The notes: generated by a model not told the origin, from the sequence alone. Counted from the stretch's first letter, positions 36,799 to 45,589 are shown. The stretch: 64,000 nucleotides of DNA from Mesorhizobium sp. B2-3-4 (GCF_006442315.1 NZ_VFVY01000006.1:186001-250000); one strand, 5' to 3'. Numbers and translations are program-made.

Positions 36799-36949
36799 GA
36801 ATGTCCTTTCGCTTGGAATTCCCTCAAGCGCCGCAGTTACGGCGCAAATCCAGTGTCGTTCTTCTATAGGGACGCCACGGCGCGCTTTCAACGCGATCCG
36901 GCACCGCATCATCCGATTTGGGTGGCCGCAAGCGGCAAATCGCTACGAC

Positions 36950-37567
36950 TTAACCCTGCGGATGCGGCTTATTGTCCAAAGGCAGGCACCAGATGGCAAA
37001 AAGCGGCTTGGCTCCGGCACGCATGGCATGGACGATGTCGGGCGAATTGTAGACGACCCCGCCGACCCCCGGTTCATGCCAGGGATTGGCATTCTGCCGC
37101 CACTCGCCTTCCGACAGGACGAGGTAGAGCTCTTCGGGTGGATGCCGATGGTCGGGATAATCCATATGCGGCGCCATCACCGAAACACCGATCTCGATGG
37201 TGCTGCTCGGCACATAGCCGCCCGGCCCGACGATGAAGCAATCGGCGTAATTGTCGGCCAGCACGGGCGACTTGCGCCGCTCGGCCTGGTTGTTCCAGTC
37301 GAGATGCGGTTCGATGTCGCGCAACGCGGCGCCCAGCTTTCCGAGATTCCCGCCGGCCTTCTCGAGCTCTGCAAAGCATTCAGGAAGATAGCGGCAGGCA
37401 GGCTGGCGCTTGGGCGGCTTGTCACTGTTGTTCGGCGCTTCCAGTGCCGTATCGCCGAAAATCCGCCTATGGGCCGCGTCGCGCACGGGATCATTGCCCA
37501 TGCGTGATCGCATCTCCTTGCCAAGCAGATCCATGAAAGTGCCGAGTGGATGGGGGTTTGCCGTCAT
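36950..37567 (-). CDS. DMSP-lyase-like cupin protein
   Basis: A 205-residue protein with a C-terminal cupin resembling the dimethylsulfoniopropionate lyase (DddL/DddQ/DddW) superfamily. The metal motif is YPDHRHPPEELYLVLSEGEW (two His, Glu, Tyr) near residue 138, and the second motif VVYNSPDIVHAM carries the fourth ligand His. The N-terminal half is helical, with LYRxLP-like features weakly visible. It overlaps folA by four bases (ATGA). Soil rhizobia carry such cupins whose true substrate may not be DMSP. I assign the fold and family with fair confidence, not the activity. Confidence 0.65.
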   Translation of the reverse strand: MTANPHPLGTFMDLLGKEMRSRMGNDPVRDAAHRRIFGDTALEAPNNSDKPPKRQPACRYLPECFAELEKAGGNLGKLGAALRDIEPHLDWNNQAERRKSPVLADNYADCFIVGPGGYVPSSTIEIGVSVMAPHMDYPDHRHPPEELYLVLSEGEWRQNANPWHEPGVGGVVYNSPDIVHAMRAGAKPLFAIWCLPLDNKPHPQG

Positions 37568-38094
37568 GAAGACACCTGTGTCGTTGGCCGCCGGCGCTCG
37601 TAGACCGTATAACGCGTCGGGTGGCTGTCCTTCTCGCCGGCAGGGAAATCCTGCGCGTTCACCACGCGCCAGGTTTCCGGCTCGATCGGTGGGAAATGCG
37701 CGTCACCGTCGACGACGGCCAGCACATGGGTGACATGCAGACGGTCGGCCAGCGGCAGCGCCTGGGCATAAATCTCGCCGCCGCCGATGACGCAGACCTC
37801 ATCGGCGCCGCTCATGCAGCGCCCGCGCACCCTTGCCAGCTGGATCGCGGCTTCCAGCGTGTGCGCCACCTCGACCCCCTCGGCGCGCCAGGCCTTGTCG
37901 CGGGTGACGACGATGTTCAGCCGCCCCGGCAGCGGCCGGCCGATGCCTTCATAGGTCTTGCGGCCCATGATGATGGGCTTGCCCATCGTGTCGGCCTTGA
38001 AACGCTTGAGATCGGTGGAGAGCCGCCAGGGCAACCCGCCATCGCGCCCGATCACACCATTCTCGGCGATGGCGACATAGATCGCGACGTCCAT
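37564..38094 (-). CDS. folA: Dihydrofolate reductase
   Basis: A 176-residue enzyme reducing dihydrofolate to tetrahydrofolate with NADPH. VAIAENGVIGRDGGLPWRL carries the adenine/folate loop; Asp28 in STDLKRF is the catalytic acid. GRKTYEGIG and VIGGGEIYAQAL (NADPH site) are intact. It overlaps the preceding DUF4424 gene by one base and the following cupin by four, so it sits in a compact minus-strand run. Its usual partner thyA is 6 kb upstream, separated by cobF and the mod genes. Confidence 0.95.
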   Translation of the reverse strand: MDVAIYVAIAENGVIGRDGGLPWRLSTDLKRFKADTMGKPIIMGRKTYEGIGRPLPGRLNIVVTRDKAWRAEGVEVAHTLEAAIQLARVRGRCMSGADEVCVIGGGEIYAQALPLADRLHVTHVLAVVDGDAHFPPIEPETWRVVNAQDFPAGEKDSHPTRYTVYERRRPTTQVSS

Positions 38095-39110
38095 CAGTTG
38101 GCATCCCCCGTATTGCTGTCCGAGGGATTGAGGATCAGGATGTCGATGTCGTGGTCCGGATAAAAATCGTCCGCCGTCATTTCGAAACTGGTCGGCCCGA
38201 CCTTCTTGACATTGTCGCCGCAGAACGAGACCAGCGCCTTCGGGTTGCCCTTGTCGACGGTCAACTTGAACTTGCCGATGCTGCCCGTCGCCCAGTTGCC
38301 GCCGGTGGTCAGGATATAGGCGATGCGGTTTTCGTAGAATTTGGGGTATCCGTCCGGATTGTCCTTCGCCGCCTTGCGCACCGCGTTCTCCAGGGTAGCG
38401 TCCATGCAGTAGCGGGTCTTGTAGGCGGCATATGAACCCTGGAACTGGCCTTCATTGAAAAAACTGACCGACGACGTGCCGCCGACGCTCGGCTTGTAGC
38501 GGTGCGAGACGCGAACGTCCTTGTTGGCCGGAAAGATCGATCGCCACCAATAGGTCGAGCGCAACTGCCAGTACGGCGCATAGCCTGCTATCTGGCCGTT
38601 GCTGTCGAGGGCGGTGTCCTCGATGATGATGCCGCGGTTCATCCAGTCCTCGGTCACGGCCTGGGGCAACTTGGCAAGCGCGGCCTTGGCGGCATCGCCG
38701 AACGGATTGAAGGGCACATTGTGCGCCTTGAGGTCGGCGCTGATATCGATGCCGAGCGCGAAAGCCTTCTGCTCGAGCTGCGGCTTTGCCGGCGCGCCGT
38801 CGATCGTCACCTCGAAGCCGAGGAAATTGTCGCTCTGGTTTTCTGGGATCGCCGGCATTTCCTCGGGATCGCCCGAAATGTCGGGCATCGGGAAGGCGAC
38901 GATGGCGTCGACATCCTTGTCGGTGTTGTTGTGGAAGGCGTAATCGACCGTCACCTTTTCAGGCGAGATGAAGAGATCCTCGCTTTGCATCGCCACCGCA
39001 TCGCTGCGCGACAGGATCAGGCCGCCGGTGCCGAGCTCGGCGATCGAATCGTTGGCAAGGGCGGGCACGGCCGAAAGCACCAGCGCCAAGGTCAAACCAA
39101 ATCGCAACAT
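38094..39110 (-). CDS. Secreted DUF4424 protein
   Basis: A 338-residue protein with a clear signal peptide (MLRFGLTLALVLSAVPALA-ND). The mature part has the DUF4424 pattern: AELGTGGLILSRSDAVAMQSEDLFISPEKVTVDYAF, then AFPMPDISG and a conserved RVSHRYKPSVGG, and ends DIDILILNPSD. The start at ATG 39110 is set by the signal peptide. DUF4424 is a periplasmic family of unknown role common in rhizobia. It overlaps folA by one base, so coexpression is likely; no functional link is evident. Confidence 0.85.
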   Translation of the reverse strand: MLRFGLTLALVLSAVPALANDSIAELGTGGLILSRSDAVAMQSEDLFISPEKVTVDYAFHNNTDKDVDAIVAFPMPDISGDPEEMPAIPENQSDNFLGFEVTIDGAPAKPQLEQKAFALGIDISADLKAHNVPFNPFGDAAKAALAKLPQAVTEDWMNRGIIIEDTALDSNGQIAGYAPYWQLRSTYWWRSIFPANKDVRVSHRYKPSVGGTSSVSFFNEGQFQGSYAAYKTRYCMDATLENAVRKAAKDNPDGYPKFYENRIAYILTTGGNWATGSIGKFKLTVDKGNPKALVSFCGDNVKKVGPTSFEMTADDFYPDHDIDILILNPSDSNTGDAN

Positions 39111-39207
39111 CAAAGCCCCTCTCGGCTGGAACGCCCTGGACGACCCTAGCTGTTTCAATGTGGCGTTTCAAAGCCCTTCCGCGCCAATGCTCAGGTCTGA
39201 GACGCAG

Positions 39208-39258
39208 GCGGTCTGGACACGCACGCGGTCTGGACACGCACGCGACGCGGTCTGGACT
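39208..39258. repeat. 17-base tandem repeat upstream of cobF
   Basis: GCGGTCTGGACACGCAC occurs twice back to back (39208 and 39225), followed by a third partial copy GCGGTCTGGACT after a five-base insertion. It ends 32 bases before the cobF start, where it could affect a promoter or leader. Confidence 0.75.
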
Positions 39259-39289
39259 AACAGCTTGCGATCGGGCAGGAGTGCGCCGC

Positions 39290-40054
39290 ATGCGCAAGCT
39301 TCTCGTCATCGGCATCGGCGCCGGCAATCCAGACCACATGACCGTCCAGGCCATATCGGGCCTGAACAGGGCGGACGTCCTGTTCATCCCCGACAAGGGC
39401 GCCACGAAGAACGACCTTGCCGACCTGCGGCGCGAGATCTGCGACCGCTTCGTCACCAATCCGAAGTCACGCCGCGTCGAGTTCGACGTGCCGGTGCGCG
39501 CCGAGCCGACCTCTTCCTACCGCTCGACCGTGGACGACTGGCACGAAGCCATCGCTGCCATCTACGAGGGCCTGATCGGCGACGAGATTGACGAAGATGG
39601 TTGTGGCGCCTTCCTGATCTGGGGCGACCCCTCGCTCTACGACAGCGCGCTGCGCATCCTCGAGCGGGTGCGTCTGAGGGGCAACGTCGCCTTCGAACTC
39701 GCGGTCATCCCCGGCATAACGGCCATCCAGGCGCTGGCCGCCAGCCACAGGACGGCGCTCAACCGCATCGGCGATTCCGTGCTGGTCACCACCGGCCGCC
39801 GCCTGACCGAGGAAGGCATGCCGGACAATGCCGGCAGCGCCGTCGTCATGCTCGACGGCAAATGCGCCTTCAACACGCTCGCCGACCAGGACCTTTTCAT
39901 CCAATGGGGCGCCTATCTCGGCACTCCTGACGAGATTCTTGTCTCGGGCCGCCTGGGCGATGTCGGTACGGAGATTGAAAGGACCCGCGAAGAAGCCCGC
40001 GGGAAAAAGGGCTGGATCATGGACACTTACCTGCTGCGCAAGCCGGGGGGATAA
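39290..40054 (+). CDS. cobF: Precorrin-6A synthase (deacetylating) CobF
   Basis: A 254-residue SAM-dependent methyltransferase of the aerobic cobalamin pathway; it methylates C-1 of precorrin-5 and releases acetate. Visible features are the glycine-rich [16 protein letters not shown]-terminus, [20 protein letters not shown] and [15 protein letters not shown], the tetrapyrrole-methylase signature. ATG 39290 begins the conserved [10 protein letters not shown]. The gene stands alone away from a cob cluster, which is common for cobF in rhizobia. Heptad repeats begin ten bases after its stop codon. Confidence 0.93.
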   Translation: MRKLLVIGIGAGNPDHMTVQAISGLNRADVLFIPDKGATKNDLADLRREICDRFVTNPKSRRVEFDVPVRAEPTSSYRSTVDDWHEAIAAIYEGLIGDEIDEDGCGAFLIWGDPSLYDSALRILERVRLRGNVAFELAVIPGITAIQALAASHRTALNRIGDSVLVTTGRRLTEEGMPDNAGSAVVMLDGKCAFNTLADQDLFIQWGAYLGTPDEILVSGRLGDVGTEIERTREEARGKKGWIMDTYLLRKPGG

Positions 40055-40059
40055 GGGAA

Positions 40060-40173
<114 letters not shown>

Positions 40174-40212
40174 GAATGCTTTGCGTTCGAGTATTGCGCA
40201 AGAAGGGATAGC

Positions 40213-40275
40213 CTAATCCCTAATCCCTAATCCCTAATCCCTAATCCCTAATCCCTAATCCCTAATCCCTAATCC
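40213..40275. repeat. Heptad tandem array (CTAATCC)9
   Basis: Nine perfect copies, ending exactly at the modE stop codon (whose complement CTA continues the phase). It lies in the convergent cobF-modE gap of 221 bases, which holds no gene. Confidence 0.97.
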
Positions 40276-40617
40276 CTACCCCGCATCGATCTCCGCCTGC
40301 AGCGCATCCATATGCGTCGCCGCTGCCGCGCTCGCCGCGCGTTCGATGGCGCGAAAACGGCTGACCACGGCCAGGCCGACCGTCGTCAGTTGCGCGCCGC
40401 CGCCCTTGCGGCCGCCTGTCTGCGCCGAGACCAGCGGCTTGCCGAACACCCGGTTCATGTCCTCGACCAGGTCCCAGGCGTGCTTGTAGGACATCTCCAT
40501 GCCGCGCGCGGCGGCCGAGATCGAGCCGAACGTGGCGATATGCTCCAGAAGCTCGATCTTGCCGGGGCCGATTCGTCCGTCGGGATCGAGATTTATCCGC
40601 AGGCTCAGCGATGGCAT
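40276..40617 (-). CDS. modE: Single-domain ModE-type molybdate regulator
   Basis: A 113-residue winged helix-turn-helix protein of the ModE N-terminal type: GRIGPGKIELLEHIATFGSISAAARGMEMSYKHAWDLVEDMN, then the wing with SAQTGGRKGGGAQLT. It lacks the C-terminal molbindin domains of E. coli ModE; a separate molbindin gene lies at 43509. GGAGG precedes the ATG. It reads downstream of modC, 73 bases away, with a ModE-like site in the gap, which suggests autoregulation. Single-domain members sense molybdate in a way that is not visible here. Confidence 0.88.
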   Translation of the reverse strand: MPSLSLRINLDPDGRIGPGKIELLEHIATFGSISAAARGMEMSYKHAWDLVEDMNRVFGKPLVSAQTGGRKGGGAQLTTVGLAVVSRFRAIERAASAAAATHMDALQAEIDAG

Positions 40618-40651
40618 TTTGTTCCTCCGCGATCACCTCGGTTTCGGCGAC

Positions 40652-40674
40652 CGTTATTCCAAAATAATATAGCG
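40652..40674. promoter_or_regulatory. ModE-box-like sequence upstream of modE
   Basis: CGTTATTC-N7-ATATAGCG resembles the ModE consensus (CGnTATAT-N8-ATATAnCG), with a good right arm and a weaker left arm. It lies 35 bases before the modE start. Weaker than the site at 43376. Confidence 0.4.
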
Positions 40675-40690
40675 GTTATCACCGCCCCTG

Positions 40691-41803
40691 TCAGCCGTCG
40701 GCCTCGAGCGGCAAGCCGGCGCCGGTATTGGCCCGGTCGAAGCTCACCGTCTTGACCACCGCGAAGACCTTGCCGCCGAGCCGCAGCTTCAACGCCTGCC
40801 GCGACTGTTCAGTGATGCGGGCGAGCACCGTTGCGCCATTGCAGTCGATGCCGACCTCGACCGTCGGCCCCTCGCCCGGGCCGATCGCGATGATCGTGCC
40901 GGGCAGGATGTTGAGGGCGCTGAGGCCCGCCGGTCTCTCCGTGGCGATCATCACGTCGCGAGCGCGGATACGCAGACGCACGGGAGCCCCGGGCTTCGCT
41001 GCAAGGCGCGGCACGCGGATCTCGCCGGCGGCCGAGCCGAGCACGCTCATGCCGAAAGCCTCGTCGTGACGGAGCATTTTGGTGTCCAGCACCGCCCCGC
41101 CCTCGCCGCGCTCTTCCGCCGGCAAGAGGTCGAGCCTTTGCATCACCGCTTCGGTCGGACCGCTGGCGGTGACCTTGCCCTGCGCCAGCATGACCACGTC
41201 GCTGGCCAGCCGCGCCACCTCGGCAACGGAATGGCTGACATAGACGATCGGGATCTTCGTCTCGTCGCGTAGCCTCTCGATATAGGGCAGAATCTCGGCC
41301 TTGCGCGCTTCGTCGAGGGAGGCCAGCGGCTCGTCCATGAGCAGCAGCCTGGGGCTGGCCAGCAGCGCCCTGCCGATCGCCACGCGCTGCTTCTCCCCGC
41401 CCGACAGCTTTGCCGGCCGCCTGTTCATGAGCGGCCCGATGCCGAGCAGGTCGACAACGGCGTCCATGTCCGCATAGCGCTCCGCTGCCGGCGTGAACCA
41501 GCGGCCGTAGCGCAGATTGCTCATCACGCTCATATGCGGAAACAGGCGCGCGTCCTGGAACACCATGCCGATGCGCCGCTTGTGTCTCGGCACGAAAATA
41601 CCGGCGCCGGTGTCGACCAGCACGCGGTTGTCGACCTCGATGCGCCCCTTGTCGGGCCGGATCAGCCCCGCGATCATGTCGATCAGCGTCGTCTTGCCGG
41701 ACCCCGAGGGTCCGAACAGCGCCGTCAGCCGCCCCGCGCTCTCGAAGCGGGCGTCGATGGCGAAATCGCCAAGCCGGTGGTTGATGTCGACGAGGACGCT
41801 CAT
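40691..41803 (-). CDS. modC: Molybdate ABC transporter ATP-binding protein ModC
   Basis: A 370-residue ATPase. Walker A GPSGSGKTTL is at residues 31-40, Q-loop MVFQDARLFPHM, signature LSGGEKQRVAIGRAL, Walker B LLLMDEPLASLD and switch His in YVSHSV. The C-terminal TOBE/Mop domain (about residues 295-360, RLRIRARDVMIATERP ...) is the molybdate-sensing part. It overlaps modB by four bases (ATGA). Confidence 0.95.
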   Translation of the reverse strand: MSVLVDINHRLGDFAIDARFESAGRLTALFGPSGSGKTTLIDMIAGLIRPDKGRIEVDNRVLVDTGAGIFVPRHKRRIGMVFQDARLFPHMSVMSNLRYGRWFTPAAERYADMDAVVDLLGIGPLMNRRPAKLSGGEKQRVAIGRALLASPRLLLMDEPLASLDEARKAEILPYIERLRDETKIPIVYVSHSVAEVARLASDVVMLAQGKVTASGPTEAVMQRLDLLPAEERGEGGAVLDTKMLRHDEAFGMSVLGSAAGEIRVPRLAAKPGAPVRLRIRARDVMIATERPAGLSALNILPGTIIAIGPGEGPTVEVGIDCNGATVLARITEQSRQALKLRLGGKVFAVVKTVSFDRANTGAGLPLEADG

Positions 41804-42504
41804 TCGATGTCCATCCGCCGGCCGACCCGCCGCGCCAGCACTTCCGAGGCGACCAGCGCCGCCATTGAAATGATGATCGAGATCAGCGTCAGCCTGAGCG
41901 CGCCCTCGTCGCCGCCAGGCACCTGCGTGAAAGTGTAGATCGCCGATGGCAGCGTCTGCGTTTCGCCGGGTATGTTGGAGACGAAAGTGATGGTCGCGCC
42001 GAACTCGCCCATCGCCTTGGCGAACGCCAGTATGGCGCCGGCGATCAGTCCGGGCAGGATCAGCGGCAGCGTGATGGTGGCGAACACCCATAACGGGTTG
42101 GCGCCGAGCGTTCCCGCCGCCGCCTCCATCTTGCGGTCGACAGCCTCGATCGACAGGCGGATCGCCCGCACCATCAGGGGAAAGCCCATGACGCCGCAGG
42201 CGAGCGCCGCACCCGTCCAGCGAAACGAGAAGACGATGCCGAAATGTTCGGCCAGGAATGCGCCGGCCGGGCCACGCTTGCCGAACGTCAGAAGCAGGAG
42301 ATAGCCGGTCACCACGGGCGGCAGGATCAGCGGCAGGTGAACGATGCCGTTGAGCAGCGTCTTGCCCCAGAATTTCCCCCGGGCAAGCAGCAGCGCGATC
42401 GCTATGCCCGGCGGCAGGCTGGCGAGCATCGCAACCGTTGCCACCTTGATGGACAGCCGGACCGCATTCCATTCGTCGGGAGTGAGGTCCAGCAGCCAGT
42501 TCAT
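41800..42504 (-). CDS. modB: Molybdate ABC transporter permease ModB
   Basis: A 234-residue inner-membrane permease with about five or six helices and the cytoplasmic EAA loop (MEAAAGTLGANPLWVFATITLPLILPGLIAGAI). It forms the channel energised by ModC. The start MNWLLDLTPDEWNAVRLSIKVA is normal for the family. It is placed between modA and modC in the usual order modABC. Confidence 0.95.
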   Translation of the reverse strand: MNWLLDLTPDEWNAVRLSIKVATVAMLASLPPGIAIALLLARGKFWGKTLLNGIVHLPLILPPVVTGYLLLLTFGKRGPAGAFLAEHFGIVFSFRWTGAALACGVMGFPLMVRAIRLSIEAVDRKMEAAAGTLGANPLWVFATITLPLILPGLIAGAILAFAKAMGEFGATITFVSNIPGETQTLPSAIYTFTQVPGGDEGALRLTLISIIISMAALVASEVLARRVGRRMDIE

Positions 42505-42537
42505 ATCGCCCGGTTCAAAGTTGCTGTGTCAGGGCTC

Positions 42538-43329
42538 TTATTTGTGCTTGAGAACCGTAAAACCCTGTTCCTTGAAGATCTTCGCGGCGGCCGGGGACTC
42601 CACGCACTTCAGGAAGGCCGGGGTATCCTTGTCCTTCGAATCCGCTGTCTGCGCAATCGGATAGATGATCGGCGGGTGCGAATCCTCCGGGAAGGTGCCG
42701 ACAACCTTGACGGTCTTGTCGGCCTTGGCGTCGGTTGCGTAGACGATGCCGAGCGGAGCTTCTCCGGTCGAAACCAGCTTCAGGGCGGCACGCACGTTCT
42801 CCGCCTGGGCAACCTTGCCCTCGACCGACGACCAGACACCCAGCGATTCAAGCGCCGCCTTGCCGTATTTGCCAGCTGGCACCGCCTTGAAGTCGCCCAT
42901 GGCGAGCTTGCCGTCACCGAGCAGCTTGGCCAGGTCGAAGCCCTTCTCGACCTTGGCCTTGACCTTCGAATCCTTCGGCGCGACCAGGACGATCTGGTTG
43001 CCGAGCAGTTGCAGTTCCGTCTCCGGCTTGGTCAGCTTCTTGTCCGAGAGGTATTTCATCCAGTCGAGATCGGCCGAAACGAAGACATCGGCCGGCGCGC
43101 CGCCCTCGATCTGCTTGGCAAGTGCCGAGCTCGCCGCGTAGGAAATGGTCGCGGCTTCACCGACCTTCTTCTCGCAGGCCTTGTTGACCGCGTCGAGCGC
43201 GTCCTTGAGGCTGGCGGCGGCAAACACGGTAAGCTTGTCGTCGGCGTGAGCCGCCGGCACGGCGGCCATCAGCAGCGCCGCCAGCCCGCCCACGGCGATT
43301 GCCTTCAATCCAAAACCCTTGCCCATCAT
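42538..43329 (-). CDS. modA: Periplasmic molybdate-binding protein ModA
   Basis: A 263-residue solute-binding protein. A signal peptide of about 29 residues (AALLMAAVPAAHA-DDK) precedes the mature LTVFAAASLKDALDAVN, the molybdate-binding start, and ASSALAKQIEGGAPADVFVSADLDWM carries further ligand loops. GGGAGAG precedes the double ATG (43329/43326). A well-formed ModE box lies 47 bases upstream, so repression by ModE at high molybdate is expected. Confidence 0.95.
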   Translation of the reverse strand: MMGKGFGLKAIAVGGLAALLMAAVPAAHADDKLTVFAAASLKDALDAVNKACEKKVGEAATISYAASSALAKQIEGGAPADVFVSADLDWMKYLSDKKLTKPETELQLLGNQIVLVAPKDSKVKAKVEKGFDLAKLLGDGKLAMGDFKAVPAGKYGKAALESLGVWSSVEGKVAQAENVRAALKLVSTGEAPLGIVYATDAKADKTVKVVGTFPEDSHPPIIYPIAQTADSKDKDTPAFLKCVESPAAAKIFKEQGFTVLKHK

Positions 43330-43375
43330 GAAACTCTCCCTGATTTGAAATCCGTGCGGCGCAAAGCCCGCAGAC

Positions 43376-43399
43376 CGATATATCCGCACGAACATAACA
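43376..43399. promoter_or_regulatory. ModE box between modA and the molbindin gene
   Basis: CGATATAT-N8-ACATAACA closely follows the E. coli modA operator (CGTTATAT-N8-ACATAACG from memory), differing at two of sixteen arm positions. It lies 47 bases upstream of modA and 110 bases upstream of the divergent molbindin gene. Confidence 0.7.
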
Positions 43400-43508
43400 A
43401 GGGAAGCCCGGCCATCCGTTGAAACATTCTATCTGGTCTTGTGAGTGGCGCGGCGCGGCTGTTCTGCTAAACAAATCGACGGGAAACAAGCCTTTGAAAG
43501 GAAACCCC

Positions 43509-43718
43509 ATGAAGATCAGCGCCCGCAACGTTCTCAAGGGAACGATCACCGAGATCGTCAAGGGAGCCACCACCTCGCATGTCAGGATCGACATCGGTGG
43601 CGGCACCATCGTCACCGCCTCGATCACCAACGAGGCCGTAGCCGATCTCAAGCTCGAAAAGGGCAAGCAGGCCTATGCCGTGGTCAAGGCCTCGGACGTG
43701 ATGGTCGGCATCGACTGA
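43509..43718 (+). CDS. Molbindin (Mop/TOBE-domain molybdate-binding protein)
   Basis: A 69-residue protein that is almost entirely one Mop domain: ISARNVLKGTITEIVKGATTSHVRIDIGG, then TASITNEAVADLKLEKGKQAYAVVKASDVMVGID. Molbindins assemble into hexamers that store or buffer molybdate in the cytosol. AAAGGA precedes the ATG. Divergent from modA across a ModE box, it supplies the molybdate-binding function missing from the single-domain ModE here. Confidence 0.93.
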   Translation: MKISARNVLKGTITEIVKGATTSHVRIDIGGGTIVTASITNEAVADLKLEKGKQAYAVVKASDVMVGID

Positions 43719-43738
43719 ACCACGACCGGCGAATCCCA

Positions 43739-44230
43739 ATGGTTCGCGAGAACGAGATCCGGCCGAGCGAGGTCGCGATCGAGGCACCGCCGGCGACCGA
43801 CGCCGGCCTGGTGTTCATCGGCGTCATCCGCACGCCTTGGGCCTCGCGCCTGGTCACGCCACGCCAGGGCCGTGACGACGGCCCTGTCTGCCGCATCGAA
43901 ATCTTCGACCCCTGGCGGCAGGCCATGGACGGCGTCGAACAATTCGAGCGGCTGGAGGTGCTGTACTGGCTGCATCTGTCGCGGCGCGACCTCGTCAAGC
44001 AGAGCCCGGCCAGCGACGGCACCTCGCGCGGCACCTTTGCACTCCGCTCCCCGGTACGGCCCAATCCGATCGGCACGTCGATCGTCAGCCTTGTCGGTGT
44101 CGAAGGCTCGGCACTGCTGGTGCGTGGCATGGATTGCGTGGACGGCACGCCCCTGCTCGATCTCAAACCGGATCGCACGCTGTTCAAGCCGATCGCACCG
44201 CCCCAACAGGGTGATTTCGAGGTCGGTTGA
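43739..44230 (+). CDS. trmO: tRNA m6t6A methyltransferase TrmO/TsaA-like
   Basis: A 163-residue single-domain TsaA/YaeB-type protein. It shows FIGVIRTPWASRLVTPRQG, EVLYWLHLSRRDLV, and the signature FALRSPVRPNPIGTSIVSLVGVEG, followed by LPD/KPY-equivalent LLDLKPDRTLF. TrmO methylates N6 of t6A37 in tRNA(Thr) using SAM; shorter bacterial members like this lack the C-terminal domain of E. coli TrmO, so activity is less certain. It starts 20 bases after the molbindin gene and ends 17 bases before convergent thyA. Confidence 0.8.
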   Translation: MVRENEIRPSEVAIEAPPATDAGLVFIGVIRTPWASRLVTPRQGRDDGPVCRIEIFDPWRQAMDGVEQFERLEVLYWLHLSRRDLVKQSPASDGTSRGTFALRSPVRPNPIGTSIVSLVGVEGSALLVRGMDCVDGTPLLDLKPDRTLFKPIAPPQQGDFEVG

Positions 44231-44247
44231 GCCAACCGGCGTCCGGC

Positions 44248-45042
44248 TCAAACGGCGATCGGCGCCTTGATCGATGCGTCGGCGACGTAATTTTCCAGCC
44301 GGAAATCCTCGAAGCGGAAGGCGAACAGATCCTTCACCCCAGGATTGATCCACATCGTCGGCAGCGTTCTCGGCGTGCGCCGCAACTGTTCGCGCGCCTG
44401 CTCGAAATGGTTGGAGTAGAGATGCGCGTCACCCAGAGTGTGGACGAAATCGCCTGGTTTCAGCCCGGTCACCTGCGCCACCATCAGCGTCAGCAGCGCG
44501 TAGGACGCGATGTTGAACGGCACGCCGAGGAAGATGTCGGCGGAACGCTGGTAGAGCTGGCAGGAAAGCCGGCCTTCGGACACGTAGAACTGGAACAGGC
44601 AGTGGCATGGCGGCAGCGCCATGGCTTCCACCTCGGCGGGATTCCAGGCCGACACGATCAGCCGCCGCGATTGAGGATTGCGGCGTATCTCCTTCAGAAG
44701 ATTGGCTATCTGGTCGATCGAGCCGCCATGCCCATCCGGCCAGGAGCGCCACTGCTTGCCATAGACCGGGCCGAGGTCGCCATTCTCGTCGGCCCATTCG
44801 TCCCAGATCGAAACGCCGTTGTCGGTCAGATATTTGATGTTGGTGTCGCCGGCCAGGAACCACAGGAGTTCATGGATGATCGACTTCAGGTGCAGCTTCT
44901 TGGTGGTGGTGACGGGAAAGCCGCGCGCCAGGTCGAAACGCATCTGGTAGCCGAAGACGGAGCGCGTACCGGTGCCGGTGCGGTCGCCGCGATCGGCACC
45001 GTTTTCCAGCACATGCTGCAGGAGGTCGAGATACTGGCGCAT
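44248..45042 (-). CDS. thyA: Thymidylate synthase
   Basis: A 264-residue enzyme methylating dUMP with methylene-tetrahydrofolate. [11 protein letters not shown], the catalytic Cys146 in [11 protein letters not shown], and the [17 protein letters not shown] segment are as in E. coli (Cys146, same length). ATG 45042 starts the conserved [12 protein letters not shown]; the upstream frame is not homologous. Product dihydrofolate is recycled by FolA, encoded 6 kb downstream. A REP-like element lies about 130 bases upstream. Confidence 0.97.
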   Translation of the reverse strand: MRQYLDLLQHVLENGADRGDRTGTGTRSVFGYQMRFDLARGFPVTTTKKLHLKSIIHELLWFLAGDTNIKYLTDNGVSIWDEWADENGDLGPVYGKQWRSWPDGHGGSIDQIANLLKEIRRNPQSRRLIVSAWNPAEVEAMALPPCHCLFQFYVSEGRLSCQLYQRSADIFLGVPFNIASYALLTLMVAQVTGLKPGDFVHTLGDAHLYSNHFEQAREQLRRTPRTLPTMWINPGVKDLFAFRFEDFRLENYVADASIKAPIAV

Positions 45043-45173
45043 CGGTTCCGGCTCGATTCGAGAGTGCACCCGATCATAGCGCATGTGCGCGCCGATGCCA
45101 CGTCCGTCTGAGGTCTTCCCCACCGACATAGAGAGCGGAGACCTTTTCAGAATTCGCTCTGGCGAGTCGAATA

Positions 45174-45250
45174 GGGTGGTTTTCGAGAACCGGAGCGGAG
45201 CGTACTTAAAGTACGTGAGCACCGGAAGCGCAGAAAACCGCCCTAGTCGG
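45174..45250. repeat. REP-like palindromic intergenic element, copy 2
   Basis: A long imperfect inverted repeat from GGGTGGTTTTCGAGAACCGG to its counterpart CCGGAAGCGCAGAAAACCGCCC, with the perfect centre GTACTTAAAGTAC. It shares TTTTCGAGAACCG, AGCGGAGCG and GTGAGCAC with the element at 29385. It fills most of the gap between thyA and the DUF2853 gene. Confidence 0.8.
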
Positions 45251-45277
45251 CCGTCAGAGTAGAATTATCAAAAGGTC

Positions 45278-45589
45278 TCAGAGCGAGCCGAGCTTGCCCA
45301 GTTCCTTGGCCACCAGATAGTAGAACGTCACCCTGCCCTTGCTGTGATCCGCGGCCATCGCCTTGCAGGTCTTCTCGATCGCCGCGTCGGCCTTCGCACC
45401 GTCGCTGACGCCGAGTTTCTTGGCCGCCCAGCTCTCCTTGACGCGCTCGAGTTCCTTCGGGTCGGTGCAGGACACCAGCGAGGAGTCGCGATTCCTGAGC
45501 GCTATGCCCAGATGCTTGACGATCTTTTCGACCGCATCGGCGCTGGCGCCCGCGTCGTACTTCTTCACATCCGCAAGATAGTCGGCCAT
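45278..45589 (-). CDS. DUF2853 family protein
   Basis: A 103-residue cytosolic all-helical protein beginning MADYLADVKKYD, with AVEKIVKHLGIALRNRDSSLVSCTDPKELERVKESWAAKKLG and ending VTFYYLVAKELGKLGSL. The family is widespread in alphaproteobacteria, has known structures but no known function. ATG 45589 is chosen because the family begins MSDYxADVKKY; the upstream frame is non-homologous. It is divergent from the tmRNA gene. Confidence 0.85.
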   Translation of the reverse strand: MADYLADVKKYDAGASADAVEKIVKHLGIALRNRDSSLVSCTDPKELERVKESWAAKKLGVSDGAKADAAIEKTCKAMAADHSKGRVTFYYLVAKELGKLGSL

